Of a DNA stretch of 64,000 bases, positions 11,498-22,547 are shown in pieces. Below the pieces are notes generated by a model that did no database searches, was not told where the DNA came from, and worked only from the letters and a program-made list of their open reading frames with translations. Where the stretch lies: positions 27,505,501 to 27,569,500 of the forward strand of contig NC_068557.1 of NCBI RefSeq assembly GCF_022201045.2. Reading direction: 5' to 3'. The stretch is from Citrus sinensis. Its lineage: Eukaryota > Streptophyta > Magnoliopsida > Sapindales > Rutaceae. The position numbers and the translations under genes were made by a program. The stretch's first letter is position 1, and every line of letters starts with the position of its first letter.

Positions 11498-12307
11498 GGG
11501 CATGTACTTCACAGAATTCAATGTAATAATATAAGTCTCAATCATGTATTTCTGATTGTAAATATCAGTGTAATATATCTGCTATAATAACAGTTATAAA
11601 TATTTATGTAATGCAGTAATATGATGATTAATCAGTATTAAAAAAAAAAACTGCTAGCTGTACTACATACATATCAGTTATCATTACTAAGGAATGGACA
11701 AAAACAGGAGCCATGCTGGTTTCAAAATAATTAATTTGTTCAGGTATCATGGCCACGTTGTAATATTAATTTACTTTGGTTAGATGGATTAATGTTGATG
11801 TTAAGACTGTCCGTGAATGATGACATCAACAAACATTAATTCTCATAAGCTGTACCGCAAAGTAACATGATCTTGTTCGGACAATCAAAACAAAACCAAG
11901 TACGTGCATAATTGAATTGACATTTTCCAACCAATGAAGGCCAAATAACCATGTGACATCGCATTCGCATCAGTGGGAAGTGATGATATATCAAAAATAT
12001 ATCGTCTATAAACCCTAGAATAAGCATCAACCACCGGTCCACCGCCACTTAAGCTAGTGCCAAACAAAATTAAAAGATTGAAATTAAAAGAAAAAAAGAA
12101 GAAGAAGAAGAAAAGACATGCAATATTTTAATTTATGATAGGTTAAAATAAATAAAAGCTGGCCAAGAAAGCAAAGATGATAACATTTTTGATAAGTGAT
12201 ACATATTCAAGCTGTCATCAGTCATCACTTTCCCTGGACGTGTATTTTTCCTTTGCATGGGCCACCTCTTGTCTCCTCCAATTCCCCGTTCAATCTTTTT
12301 TCCTAGC

Positions 12308-12315
12308 TTTATATA
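12308..12315 (+). promoter_or_regulatory. TATA-like box of the LSH gene
   Basis: tttatata lies 77 bp before the ATG at 12392 and is followed by a C/T-rich leader, a normal plant core-promoter arrangement. Confidence 0.45.
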
Positions 12316-12391
12316 CCTCACCGCACTAATCCCCTTCCCTGCCCCAAATCTTTCGCATATTAAAATTGTTTCTTTCCCATTTCAATCTCTC

Positions 12392-13000
12392 ATGTCAGCC
12401 GCCGTTTCCGCCGCCGCAGCCGCCGCATGCTGCTCTTCCAAGAGCAGCGGCACTACTACTTCTCGTACAACTACCACTGCTGCGAGGACCCACCATTCAA
12501 TGCTCTTTTCATCACCACAGGCTTCAATACAGTCACCGGTGGTATCATTTGGTCGATATGAAGCTCAAAAAAGAAGAGACTGGGACACGTTCATGCAGTA
12601 CCTGAGCCAGCATCGTCCGCCACTGGCTCTGTCCCGCTGCAGTGGAGCCCACGTTCTTGAATTCCTGAAGTACCTCGATCAGTTTGGCAAGACCAAGGTG
12701 CATGCTCAGTCTTGTCCTCTTTTTGGCCACGCCCACGCCCCTGCTCCGTGCCGGTGCCCGATGATGCAGGCCTCGGGCAGCCTTGATGCTCTCGTGGGGA
12801 GGCTCCGGGCAGCCTATGAAGAGAACGGCGGGCAGCCGGAGATTAACCCGTTTTCTGCTCGTGCTGTGAGGCTGTATCTTAGAGATGTGAGGGATGTGCA
12901 GGCTGAAGCTAGAGGGATGATTGGCTATGATCAAAAGAAGACGAGAAAGAATAACTACATGCCACACCACATTCAACAACAAGAGCAGTACTATGATTGA
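12392..13000 (+). CDS. ALOG-domain protein, LIGHT-DEPENDENT SHORT HYPOCOTYLS (LSH) family
   Basis: Intronless CDS of 202 residues. A low-complexity Ala/Ser/Thr leader (about 1-50) precedes the ALOG (DUF640) domain at about 52-180: [37 protein letters not shown], the Cys/His insert [34 protein letters not shown] and [21 protein letters not shown] proteins are plant transcriptional regulators of meristem boundaries and organ identity that act in the nucleus. Two positions depart from the usual family pattern: the QAWGSLDAL block reads QASGSLDAL, and the basic tail after the domain is weak (KKTRKN instead of KKKRK). The ATG at 12392 is preferred because the upstream open frame has no conserved sequence and crosses the TATA region. 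The exact LSH member cannot be decided. Confidence 0.92.
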   Translation: MSAAVSAAAAAACCSSKSSGTTTSRTTTTAARTHHSMLFSSPQASIQSPVVSFGRYEAQKRRDWDTFMQYLSQHRPPLALSRCSGAHVLEFLKYLDQFGKTKVHAQSCPLFGHAHAPAPCRCPMMQASGSLDALVGRLRAAYEENGGQPEINPFSARAVRLYLRDVRDVQAEARGMIGYDQKKTRKNNYMPHHIQQQEQYYD

Positions 13001-14203
13001 TCTTTAATTTGCTGATTACTATCACGAGCTGAAAACAGGGTTTGATTTTAGTGCATGATTTATCAATTAGATCTTCATGAGTCACTTTTAATTTTGCACC
13101 TCTGGTTTAATTGCTTTGAATGGAACAAGTTGTTCTGGGAGGACATCTGGACAAGGATCCTCTCCTTAACGTTTTTTTGTTCCCAATCTCTCACAGTAAA
13201 ATAAGTGGTGGAGGTTGAATTTTTAATTTTAATATTGATAATCAAATTATTTTTTTTTCATTTTATTTACAATTAAGTTAGTTGTTCACTAAATTTAAAG
13301 ATTAGAAAAGAATTTCATTAAGAGAGAATCTTAATCTATCGTGGGATAAATAATTTCAACGGTTCAAATATTTCAATATCTTAAAAATAAAATTTTGAGT
13401 TCGAAACATGACTAATAAATATCAAGATTAGAGTTAATACATCAAAATTGGAATTAACTTTAATTTTTTGTCATATAACTGCTCCTTCGTTCGATGATTA
13501 GCCCTAATCTTCGTATTAAACATTTTTAATATCTAATCCTTTCATGATTTTATAGTAGAATAAAATGAAAAATGGAAAATAAATTATGACCATTGATATA
13601 CTTCTCGATCAGCCAAAAAAAAAAGAAAAAATCAGTTCACTAGGTCTTTTTCTTTTATAAAAATATCTAATTCCACAATTTTTGATGGTATGTTCGAGGT
13701 GATTGGATCCCTGTGCGGTTGGTGAACTAATGAATTATATTAGCTGTTCAAAATTTTTAAAATATTTTCTTGAGTTTTATGTTATATTTTAGTTAAAAAA
13801 AAACAAATACATAATTAAGAAAATGTAAGTCCAAATATAAGAAATTGAACAAACGAAACAATGCTACTGCAACATTGAAGTTTTGCCAGTGTTTGAGATG
13901 AAATATTCGAAATCCAAATAATGAAGTAAATTTAATTCAAAACGAAAAAAGACAAGACATGCAGGTGCACGAGTGTCCTTGCTCCCCATTTTAATAGTTA
14001 ATTCATGTTACAATAAGTTGTGGTAATTAAGGATCCGTTTAAAATTGAAGTTGGGTAACGGTAATTTAAAAACTACAACACTTAAAATTATGCTTACTTC
14101 ACATATTAGGAAATTGGAATTCGAAATCGGAATCATTGACAGCTTTAACTTCGCAAAATGGAGGCGGAAATCGAAATCGAAATCGTGAGCCCCACCCAAA
14201 TTT

Positions 14204-14264
14204 GGGAATGGAAAATGGGAGATTGATTCCCAAGGCTCCCTTAGGAATCAATCTCTCATTCCCT
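14204..14264. repeat. Inverted repeat, 12-bp perfect core arms
   Basis: gagattgattcc (14219-14230) pairs perfectly with ggaatcaatctc (14244-14255) across a 13-bp loop. Imperfect outer arms (gggaatg / cattccc) extend it. It could be one end of a foldback element; no partner end was found. Confidence 0.6.
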
Positions 14265-14911
14265 AGATTTTCTATTTTACCCTCATTAAATTTTTATAAT
14301 TTATTATATTTTAATAATTTTATCAAAATTATCATTTAAATTTTATATTTACTATATATTATTAATTTTTATTTCATAATTATATTTTTTTTTCACAACA
14401 ACTGTATGTTAAAAGTCACGGTAGTTCAATTTCAAATAAGACCTACATGAAAAAATTTTTTAAATATTAATTAATATCCTTGCGTTGTAATATATATGCA
14501 TTTCAGTTGCCAAGCTTAGGAATCTTTTTATTATTTATTTTTTCCTAAGATGAGCATTCATATAATAAGTTACCTTATAAAGGAATTCTATTAAGAAATG
14601 GGGCTGTTTAATTTTAAACTTTTTATAAATTTCCAAAAGTGTTTTTCGTTTTCTCCATATCGTTTCAATACGAAAGTGAATGACACAATTGATCTTGGGG
14701 AAAAAAAAAAAAAGGTATATGACATGTAGGATTGACTTTACTTCAGCTATTGACCTTTTGTCCTTATCAACTTTTATAAGCATACTTACAATTACAATGT
14801 TTGCGGTGCCACCGTCTCTAACAAGTCACCATCATTTCAATTCTTTTATTGGAAAAATATCTTCATGTTTAAGTTACGTGTTAATCAAATAGCTGGCCAT
14901 CTACCTCTATA

Positions 14912-14920
<9 letters not shown>

Positions 14921-14961
<41 letters not shown>

Positions 14962-15018
14962 GGCTGGCGCTAAGTTACGTGCACGTAACTTAGCCCCTCC
15001 CTTATATATATATATATA
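14921..15018. repeat. (TA)n arrays split by a 24-bp perfect palindrome
   Basis: TA repeats at about 14921-14959 and 15004-15018 flank a 44-bp insert. Its core at 14970-14993 is a perfect palindrome with half-site ctaagttacgtg, bordered by ggggct on the left and cccctccc on the right. The layout resembles very small MITEs that target TA microsatellites. Confidence 0.75.
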
Positions 15019-16063
15019 AGCAAAAGTATGTTTGTTAATTATACTGTAGTCCCTGTTGTTTGTTGTAATATTAAAAATTAAATTAAATTAAATTTTCATG
15101 TAATAATACTTCCTGTTTTAATCTGTTTCTGTTTATTTAGATATTTGATCACAGTAAAACAAACTGGGGATACTTTAGCATATTTATAGTGACTATAATT
15201 AACTTTCTATCAGGTAAACTTTAATCATATTTAATTATTATTGGTACCACTCTCTGGTCATCGATGATGGAGAAAATTCCAATTTGGGATAAGATAATAT
15301 GATTTTATGAGATGTTACTTACTCAGCAGACATCTTTTTTCATCCACAAAATAGGCATTAATTTAAGAAGACCCAACTCTTCATTTCTCAACAAAGTAGT
15401 GGTGCAGGAAGCCTGTTCTTTTATGTGAACAGTCACCCCATTTTACATGGTTTACAAACGTAGGCAAGGCCAAAGCTGGGTAAGTTAAAAACCCGCAGGC
15501 AGACGAACACTTGGCCCAATTAGCGTTGATTTTGGTCACTTGCAGGAATTTTTAACGGATAAAGATCCCTCGTGAGCTTTTAATGATATTAATTTAAGTA
15601 ATAATATATGAGTAGAATTTAATTTTTTTTTATTTATTAACTACCAATCACTCATGTATATTTTTACTCAAGAAGAGATCAAATGTGCATATATAGTCGA
15701 ATACTTTTCGTTCATATCCTGGTTCTCATAGCAATTCCTCTAGTTGCTTCAATCAATTTATTTCTCCTTTTCTCATATTATTTGTTTGTGCAAATATCTT
15801 CTCAAATTTTTTAGACTATCCTTTCCGGAAACATAGCTCGAGAGCTTCAAAATTTGATGGCTCATATATTGATATTTGTCAAAATAGATGTGTTACACAT
15901 TGCATTTATATAAATCCTACAAAGTGTTTTTAAGTCAAATTCTAATTGGGTTCAGTTGAATTTTCCTATAGTGTTTACCGGTTTATAAATAACAAAATAT
16001 GGTAAGTTCACAAGAATGTGCAGAGCTCCTTGTCAGTCGGAAAGATCGAACCTTCTCCGGTAA

Positions 16064-18598
16064 TCACATACCTAAGGCTTGCAGGTGCATTGAAAGGCAG
16101 GGTTGAGGGATGTAACCCTCCTTTTCCAGCTCTGGAAGAAGAATGTTCAACATCTGGGCAGACTCTGAATGACTTTCATCTGCAGCAACAAACAAATGGG
16201 TTATGTTATTGAGCTCAATCCAGCTATACCCGGGTATCTTCTGAACTCCTCTTTCTTTCATTAAACGTCGTATCTTATTCACATTTCCCCACTGTCCAGC
16301 ATCAGCATGTATATTTGAAAGCAGCACATAGTAGCCTGAGTTTTGTGGGTCTAAATCAAACAGATGACTTGAAGCCACTTCAGCTAGCTCAACATTGCCA
16401 TGGACCCGACATGCTCCCAGCAACGTTCCCCAGACACCTGCATCAGGTGCAAATGGCATACTGTTTATGGTCTCTAATGCCTTGTTCAAACGACCAGCAC
16501 GCCCAAACAAATCTACCATGCATGCATAGTGCTCCATGCGAGCTGGGATTCCATATTCTTCAGTCATACAATGGAAGTAATGAATTCCAGCTTCAACTTG
16601 GCCAGCATGGCCACAAGCAGATATTATAGCGAGAAACGTGACATGATCTGGCTTGATTTTATTATTTAACATTTCATGGAAAAGAGCAAGAGAGTCCTTC
16701 AGATGGCCGTGGCATCCATAAGCAGCAATCATGCTATTCCATGCAGCTTCCTGCTTCCTCTGCATCATGTCAAAAACAGTACGAGCAAAATCCAAGTTTC
16801 CACATTTAGCATACAAGTCTATCAGTACACTCTCAGCAATATTATCAGAGCGGCAGGAATCTTTTATCATCAAACTATGAATCTCTTTTCCATAATGCAG
16901 TGCATGCAAGTTTGCGCAAGCAGAAAGAGCAGCTGATATACTCACACAATCGTGCTTCACTCCTTCAATCGCCATTTGACGAAAAAGATCAATGGCCTCC
17001 TCTGGTTTGCCATTCTGAGAATATCTTGTGATCATTGAGTTCCAACAAACAACATCCTTTTCAGACATTCTTTTGAATATTTTATAAGCAAGATCCAATC
17101 TTCCACACTTAGCATACATGTCTGTAATTGCACTTCCCACATGACACTTCCCATCAAGCCCATTCTTCAGGATGTAACAATGCAACTCTTTTCCCAGTTT
17201 CAGAGCAGCCAAATCAGCGCAAGCAGGTAATATACTTGATAGGGTCACAGTATTTGGAATGATTTTTTCTTGAATCAACCACCTAAATTTTTCTAAAGCT
17301 TCATGGCTAATCCCATTAAGCACATACCCCGAAATCATAGCTGTGAACATTACTACATCAGCTGCAGTGTTCTCTTTAAAAACTTTGCAAGCCATCTTCA
17401 CATCCCTGCACTTGAAGTATATGTCAATAAGTGCACTCTTCAAGAATGCATCCAAAGGCACACCATTTCGTATTATATAGCCATGAATTTCCTTACCTTG
17501 TTTGATACTTGCAACTTCACAGATTGAAGGAAGAAAACTTGAAAATGTGATCTCATCTGGTTTCACACCAGAAAGTATCATCTTACGAAACAAGTCCAAA
17601 GCCTCATTCATAAACCCATTTTGTACATGCCCTGCAATCATTCCATTCCAGGTCACCAAATTAATCTGAGGCATCAATTCAAACAATTTGAGTGCATCAT
17701 ACAATCGCCCACTCTTCGAATACATAGACAACAGCGAATTTGCCACCTGAGGGTCAAACTCCAACCCAACACTTACAACAACACCATGCACTTGGGTACC
17801 AAAATCAGTCATAGCTTCCACGGCACAAACGGATAAAATACAAGCAAATGTCACAGAATTTGGTTTGGTTTCACTAATTCTCATTTCTTTAAATGCCCTT
17901 GTCGCATTATCTGATTCCCCACATGTAACATAACCATTTAGCATCACATTCCATAAAACACAATCTCGTTGCGACATTTTATCAAACACGTAACGTGCCT
18001 CGTCAATACAGCGGTTCTCAGTGTAAAGCTTAACCAAAGAACTCCCAACAAACACATCAATCTCACAGCCCATTAACCAAATCATATCATGAACCAACTT
18101 ACCAAATCTCAGATTACCCAAAGCACTACAAGCCTTCATTACAGAGGGAAAAGTGTGATTATCAGGGCGAATCCCGCAACTCAACATCTTAAAATAAAAC
18201 AACAAAGCGAAACGAAACAATCCCATTTTAGCAAAAACTCTAATCATCCGATTCCACGGCAAACTGGTTGCCAAATCAAGACGCGGAAACATGTTGCTGG
18301 CGTCAATAAAGCCCCCGCAAAGAACATACATGCCCAGTATCTTTGCACCCAATGCCGCATTGTCACTGATTCCATTTAGAATGAACTGGGAATGCACTTG
18401 TCGGCCTTGTTGAAGAACTGAATGATCAGCACAAGCCTCTAAGATTGAACCCAGATGACTTGCGAGAGCAGTGTCTGTTTTGTGGGACGACACGAGTTGA
18501 TTCGTGAAGTGTTCACAGTTTGAATGTATGGATTTGCATTTGAATGCAGAGAAAGTAGATAAACATTTGTGGGATGAAGTGATCAATCTTTGATACAT
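16064..18598 (-). CDS. PPR protein, PLS class with E/E+ domains (At4g21300-like)
   Basis: Intronless CDS of 844 residues, close to the length I recall for At4g21300. The first 30-40 residues are basic and Ser-rich (MYQRLITSSHKCLSTFSAFK), compatible with a mitochondrial or plastid presequence. P-L-S repeats run from about 50 to 700, with the usual PLS signatures VWNVMLNGYV, NSLLSMYSKSGRL, GKEIHGYIIRNG and VHGNVELAEVAS. The E/E+ region ends with ERGVQKIPGYSWIELNN and HSESAQMLNILL. There is no DYW deaminase domain, so if it acts in organellar C-to-U editing it must recruit one in trans. No internal stop or frameshift is seen. Confidence 0.9.
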   Translation of the reverse strand: MYQRLITSSHKCLSTFSAFKCKSIHSNCEHFTNQLVSSHKTDTALASHLGSILEACADHSVLQQGRQVHSQFILNGISDNAALGAKILGMYVLCGGFIDASNMFPRLDLATSLPWNRMIRVFAKMGLFRFALLFYFKMLSCGIRPDNHTFPSVMKACSALGNLRFGKLVHDMIWLMGCEIDVFVGSSLVKLYTENRCIDEARYVFDKMSQRDCVLWNVMLNGYVTCGESDNATRAFKEMRISETKPNSVTFACILSVCAVEAMTDFGTQVHGVVVSVGLEFDPQVANSLLSMYSKSGRLYDALKLFELMPQINLVTWNGMIAGHVQNGFMNEALDLFRKMILSGVKPDEITFSSFLPSICEVASIKQGKEIHGYIIRNGVPLDAFLKSALIDIYFKCRDVKMACKVFKENTAADVVMFTAMISGYVLNGISHEALEKFRWLIQEKIIPNTVTLSSILPACADLAALKLGKELHCYILKNGLDGKCHVGSAITDMYAKCGRLDLAYKIFKRMSEKDVVCWNSMITRYSQNGKPEEAIDLFRQMAIEGVKHDCVSISAALSACANLHALHYGKEIHSLMIKDSCRSDNIAESVLIDLYAKCGNLDFARTVFDMMQRKQEAAWNSMIAAYGCHGHLKDSLALFHEMLNNKIKPDHVTFLAIISACGHAGQVEAGIHYFHCMTEEYGIPARMEHYACMVDLFGRAGRLNKALETINSMPFAPDAGVWGTLLGACRVHGNVELAEVASSHLFDLDPQNSGYYVLLSNIHADAGQWGNVNKIRRLMKERGVQKIPGYSWIELNNITHLFVAADESHSESAQMLNILLPELEKEGYIPQPCLSMHLQALGM

Positions 18599-20274
18599 TA
18601 CATTATGAGTTGAACAAACTGCAAGGCGTCACCCGCAGAAATTTTTGTTCCGCCAATCCACCTCGCGGGAGAATGACGGTCAAATGACAAATACTAGGTA
18701 ATAACAAATTGATCCCCACTTTATAGAAAAACCACATTTACGTACCTTTAATATTTACTTTTTTCATATAGGTCCCACATTTCAAAACTAGTAAATCTTC
18801 GGATTGGACTCTCAGCCCATTTCGGCCTTCTTGATCTGCAATTCATGCATCCGCAAAAGTGTTAGGATTACGAGTATCTAGGGCTGAACTAAGCCCAACC
18901 CAGTAAGTGTTAGGGTTTTGGATGAAAAAAAGATTATTTATTTATTATTATTATTTAAAAAAAAGGGTTCTTCGGTGCCACTTAAGATCACTCAAAGAAA
19001 TAATTAAATTCTCATAGATTTGTCTTTGTATAATGAAAATACATGCAAAATCATCATCGTGATTGGAATAACTAATAACATAAGATAGTGGACAATTATT
19101 ACACCAATCGATCATAATAAAAGTCTTTCTAAAAACCCTTTAAAATCATTACTTGATATCTTTTTTTTTCATTTTCTCACAGTGAGACACACCAAAATCT
19201 ACTAAAATGAAAATTGAAATGACATTTGATGATTTTGAAGCTCTCAAATGATGAGAAAATGACGTGCACTGACCCCTCATATGCAGAAGTGAATTTAGTG
19301 ACATTGAAAAATGCAATGGACACTGAGCTCAATCAACACTTCGAATAGTTACTATCAGCCAGCAGCAGCAGCAGAGACCCCTTTTGCACTTTGGCTTTTC
19401 ATGTAGATTCACTATTAAATCATATGGTTTAATAAAATGTCTGCACTTATTCTATTAAATCACATGGCTTAATAACATATTTGCATGACAAAAAAAAATG
19501 AGAGTGCCCACATTAGAGTAAGAGAATATATATATATATATATATATATAGTGAGGATGCCACAAACAGACAAAAAAAAAAATCAATGTGCTAACATATT
19601 AAAAAAATTGTCTCAATATATTGAATTTTATTTTTATTTTTATATTTTAATGATATCATTACTTCATTAAAATAAAAATATTCTCATTACAGAATAATAA
19701 TATATTTAAAATAATTTTCTAATAAAAAAAATAAGGATGTTACTAATAGATAAAAAAAACTACATATATATAAATACACAAAAAATAAAAATTAGAGACA
19801 ATATTAATTATTTTTTTTTTATATTTTAGTAGGATTCTAACCGAATATCCTCATTAGAGTAGAGTAGTAGTATGTATAACAGTATAAGTGCCGCTCTTCA
19901 AATTGCACGGAGCAGGGTCATGTTATTTCAGCTTTAATTTGTTATATAGATATTTTTTTGTTGAAAATAATTTGTTAATATATTTTTATTTTGCATGGAA
20001 GTCGAATAATAATGGTTAGGAAAAAAACAAAAGAAAAGAGAACTCCCATCATTTTAGCTGAGAAAGAGACTCTTGTGGGGCTGCAGTCTGCAGTGCTAGG
20101 TTTTTCCACCGCTTTGGGATCTGCAATCAGATCTGCTTGCGAAATGCAAATATTTGAGGGCGGGCGAAAAGTAAAAGAAATGGTGTGTGTTTTTTCTGTA
20201 TTGCTAAAAATGACTTTCAAAAAAGGAAAAAAGAATTGCTAATTATCTATACGATTGTGGGGCAAAACTATCTT

Positions 20275-20360
20275 GCAACTGTGGTATCATACCACAGTTG
20301 CACAGTTGCATTGACTGGATCCAATGGCTGAAAGCAACTGTGGTACCTTACCACAGTTGC
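20275..20360. repeat. Twin 27-nt hairpins with identical arms
   Basis: gcaactgtggta-tca-taccacagttgc (20275-20301) and the same arms with loop cct (20334-20360) are separated by 32 bp. Both are perfect palindromes apart from the loops. The design matches the right-end hairpin of the element at 35657-36446 (gcaac, then agtggca-cca-tgccact, on the minus strand). Confidence 0.85.
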
Positions 20361-20500
20361 AACATAGCTGGACTCACGATTATGTACATTTGCTAATAGA
20401 AGGATAAAATTGATGAAGATTTTTAGAAGGATGCAACATACTTCTTAAATATTTAAACATTTTTTTTGAGATGTTAAATATTTAAACATAACAAAGAAAA

Positions 20501-21083
20501 AGAGTGAAATCTTTTTATTGTTTGACAGTTAATTGAAATCCTCCTGATATTTTAATATACATCCAAACTTCCTTAAGTGTCAATTTTTTTCCGTTAATCT
20601 TATTATTTATCCTTGGAGGTTGTTTAATATTAGGAATATGAATACTTTTAACTAATTAATTACTTGAATAAATTTTTGTTCATAATTAATTGACAAATTA
20701 TGGGAAAAAAAGTAAGGGAGTTGTCATAATTTTTCAAACTAATTCTAAAATTTTTCTCAAAATTAATTGAAAAATTAAATGCAAATTTATAGATGTATGA
20801 AGAAAGAGTGAAATCTCATGTTGTTTGAATAAACTAATCGAAACCCCTTTGATGTTTTAAAACACATAAAAACCTTCCTAAGTGTCAAATTTTTTACTAA
20901 ACTTATATTTTACCCTTGATGGTTGTTTGATCTTGAGAATATGAATATTTTTAATTATTTAATTAATCGAGTAATTTTTTAATTATAGTTAACTGAAAAA
21001 TTAAATTAAAATTATGGAAAAAGAAAGGGAATTGTCATAATTTAAATAAATTTTAAAATTTTTTAAAATCAATTAAAAATTAA

Positions 21084-21118
<35 letters not shown>

Positions 21119-21420
21119 CTCAATTTATTATTCTACAAAAAGATACATATGTATATGTGTTTTTTATTTAATTTTTAATTAATTCTAAAAGATTTGGAAT
21201 TAATTGGAAAATTATGAAAATTCCCTTACTTTTTCTAATAATTTTGTATTTAATTATTCAATTAATTAAATATATTCGTATTCTCAACATCAAACAACCA
21301 CCATGGGTAGAACAGTAAGTTCAGCCAAAAAAGAAAAATTCACATTCAGGGTGTTTGGATGTGTTTTAAAACATTAGGAGGGTTTCGATTAGTTTCATCA
21401 AACAAAAGAAGAATTTTGTT
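20501..21420. repeat. About 280-bp module in three copies: direct, direct, inverted
   Basis: Copy A begins at about 20501 and copy B at 20805, both with gagtgaaatct, then an aaaccccttt-type block, cttcctaagtgtcaa, a gatggttgtttgat-type block and ggaattgtcataattt. Copy C (about 21150-21420) is the same module inverted. B and C form long arms around a TA/CA loop, as in a foldback MITE; A is an additional direct copy. The copies are clearly diverged, so the structure is old. Confidence 0.7.
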
Positions 21421-22479
21421 CTTTTTTAAAATATAATATTAACAAAAGAGATTTGAAGTTCAAATTGCACTAATATTAGAATTAAAAAAGGTTTAGTCTA
21501 TGTTAATGAAATTTTTAAATATTTGAAAAAAGAATCTACACGATGACTTGAAATACTTCAATAGGTTATTAATGATGTTATCAAGTGGTGATATTCAAGA
21601 GTTATAATGATCGATAATGCTCGTGGCCATAGTGACGACCCATATATATGAAAACCGAAATAACATTTATTGCTGGTAACATGATGTTGCAAGTTGCATT
21701 TACTGTTGTTTCAAAGAAAAAAAAAAAAAAAAAGGCTGCATTCAGTCTGTGGGAGGGAGATGTTGAGGTTCGATTTAATTAAATAACAAAACAATTAAAA
21801 CTAAAGTTCTTACAGACACTAGTATTGCTTCTACTATGTATATACTAGAAAGTACATTTACAAGTTTCTTTTGTGTAAAAACGAGACATCACAGTATTTA
21901 AGAAGTACTTATTGTATAAATTAAGTTGTATATATGACAGAACCCAGATTAGACGCCTTTATTTTGGTGGCATATTTAAGACCTCTATCCCCGGTTTGAA
22001 AAACCCCAGTCCTGAAATTAGTGATTGAAATTCAAAGAAGCTTCAATTCATCCCATTTTTTCCTATAAATATTGTGACAACACCCAAAATATAAGTAAAT
22101 AAATTAATAACTAAGTGAAAGAGAATTAAAAAGCTCTGAAAAAGAGATGTGAAACCATGACTATGGTTTTTTTTTTTTTGCTTTGAATGTTTAAAACTTG
22201 CTCTGCACTAAAAGAGGTCATCATATTCATATGGGATCTCTAAATGATTCCCTAAATAAAGGCGGAAATATTTTAGGGTTCTTCTCATTGGAAGTAAAGT
22301 CATTTATATCACATGGCGAACTACCATGTGCCACACTATCCAAGATCAAGAGTTTAGTTACCCCCATGAATCTTATTTTTTAATCTCATGTAGAGATGAT
22401 GATTTGATGTTCCCAATGTGTATACAGTTAATACTAATACTATCATCATCATCACCATTATTACTATTTGTCTTAAGTG

Positions 22480-22480
<1 letters not shown>

Positions 22481-22544
<64 letters not shown>
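22481..22544. repeat. (TA)32 microsatellite
   Basis: 64 bp of uninterrupted TA. Similar shorter arrays are at 19526-19550, 21087-21109 and 31213-31253. Confidence 0.95.

Positions 22545-22547
<3 letters not shown>

Larger units (their letters stand above)
11228..11500 (+). mobile_element. Candidate tRNA-derived SINE with internal tandem duplication
   Basis: A box-A-like TGGTCGGAGTGG at 11242-11253 is followed about 36 bp later by a box-B-like AGTTCAAGCCCC (11289-11300), as in tRNA-derived plant SINEs with RNA polymerase III promoters. Downstream is a non-tRNA body made of two 79-bp direct copies. No convincing target-site duplication or terminal A/T tail was found, so the ends are approximate. 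Confidence 0.35.
10456..12391. other. Intergenic region between CHUP1-like and LSH genes
   Basis: It holds the CHUP1-like 3' flank, the SINE-like block at 11228-11500 with hairpins and a 79-bp tandem duplication, an A-run near 11640, and the LSH promoter with a TATA-like box. The short open frames at 10566-10814 and 11836-12067 look like chance. Confidence 0.5.
13001..16063. other. AT-rich intergenic region
   Basis: It contains the inverted repeat at 14204-14264, the TA arrays with an embedded palindrome at 14921-15018, poly(A/T) tracts, and the 3' flank of the PPR gene after about 15900. No gene is supported; the short frames at 14008-14892 have no recognisable content. Confidence 0.5.
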
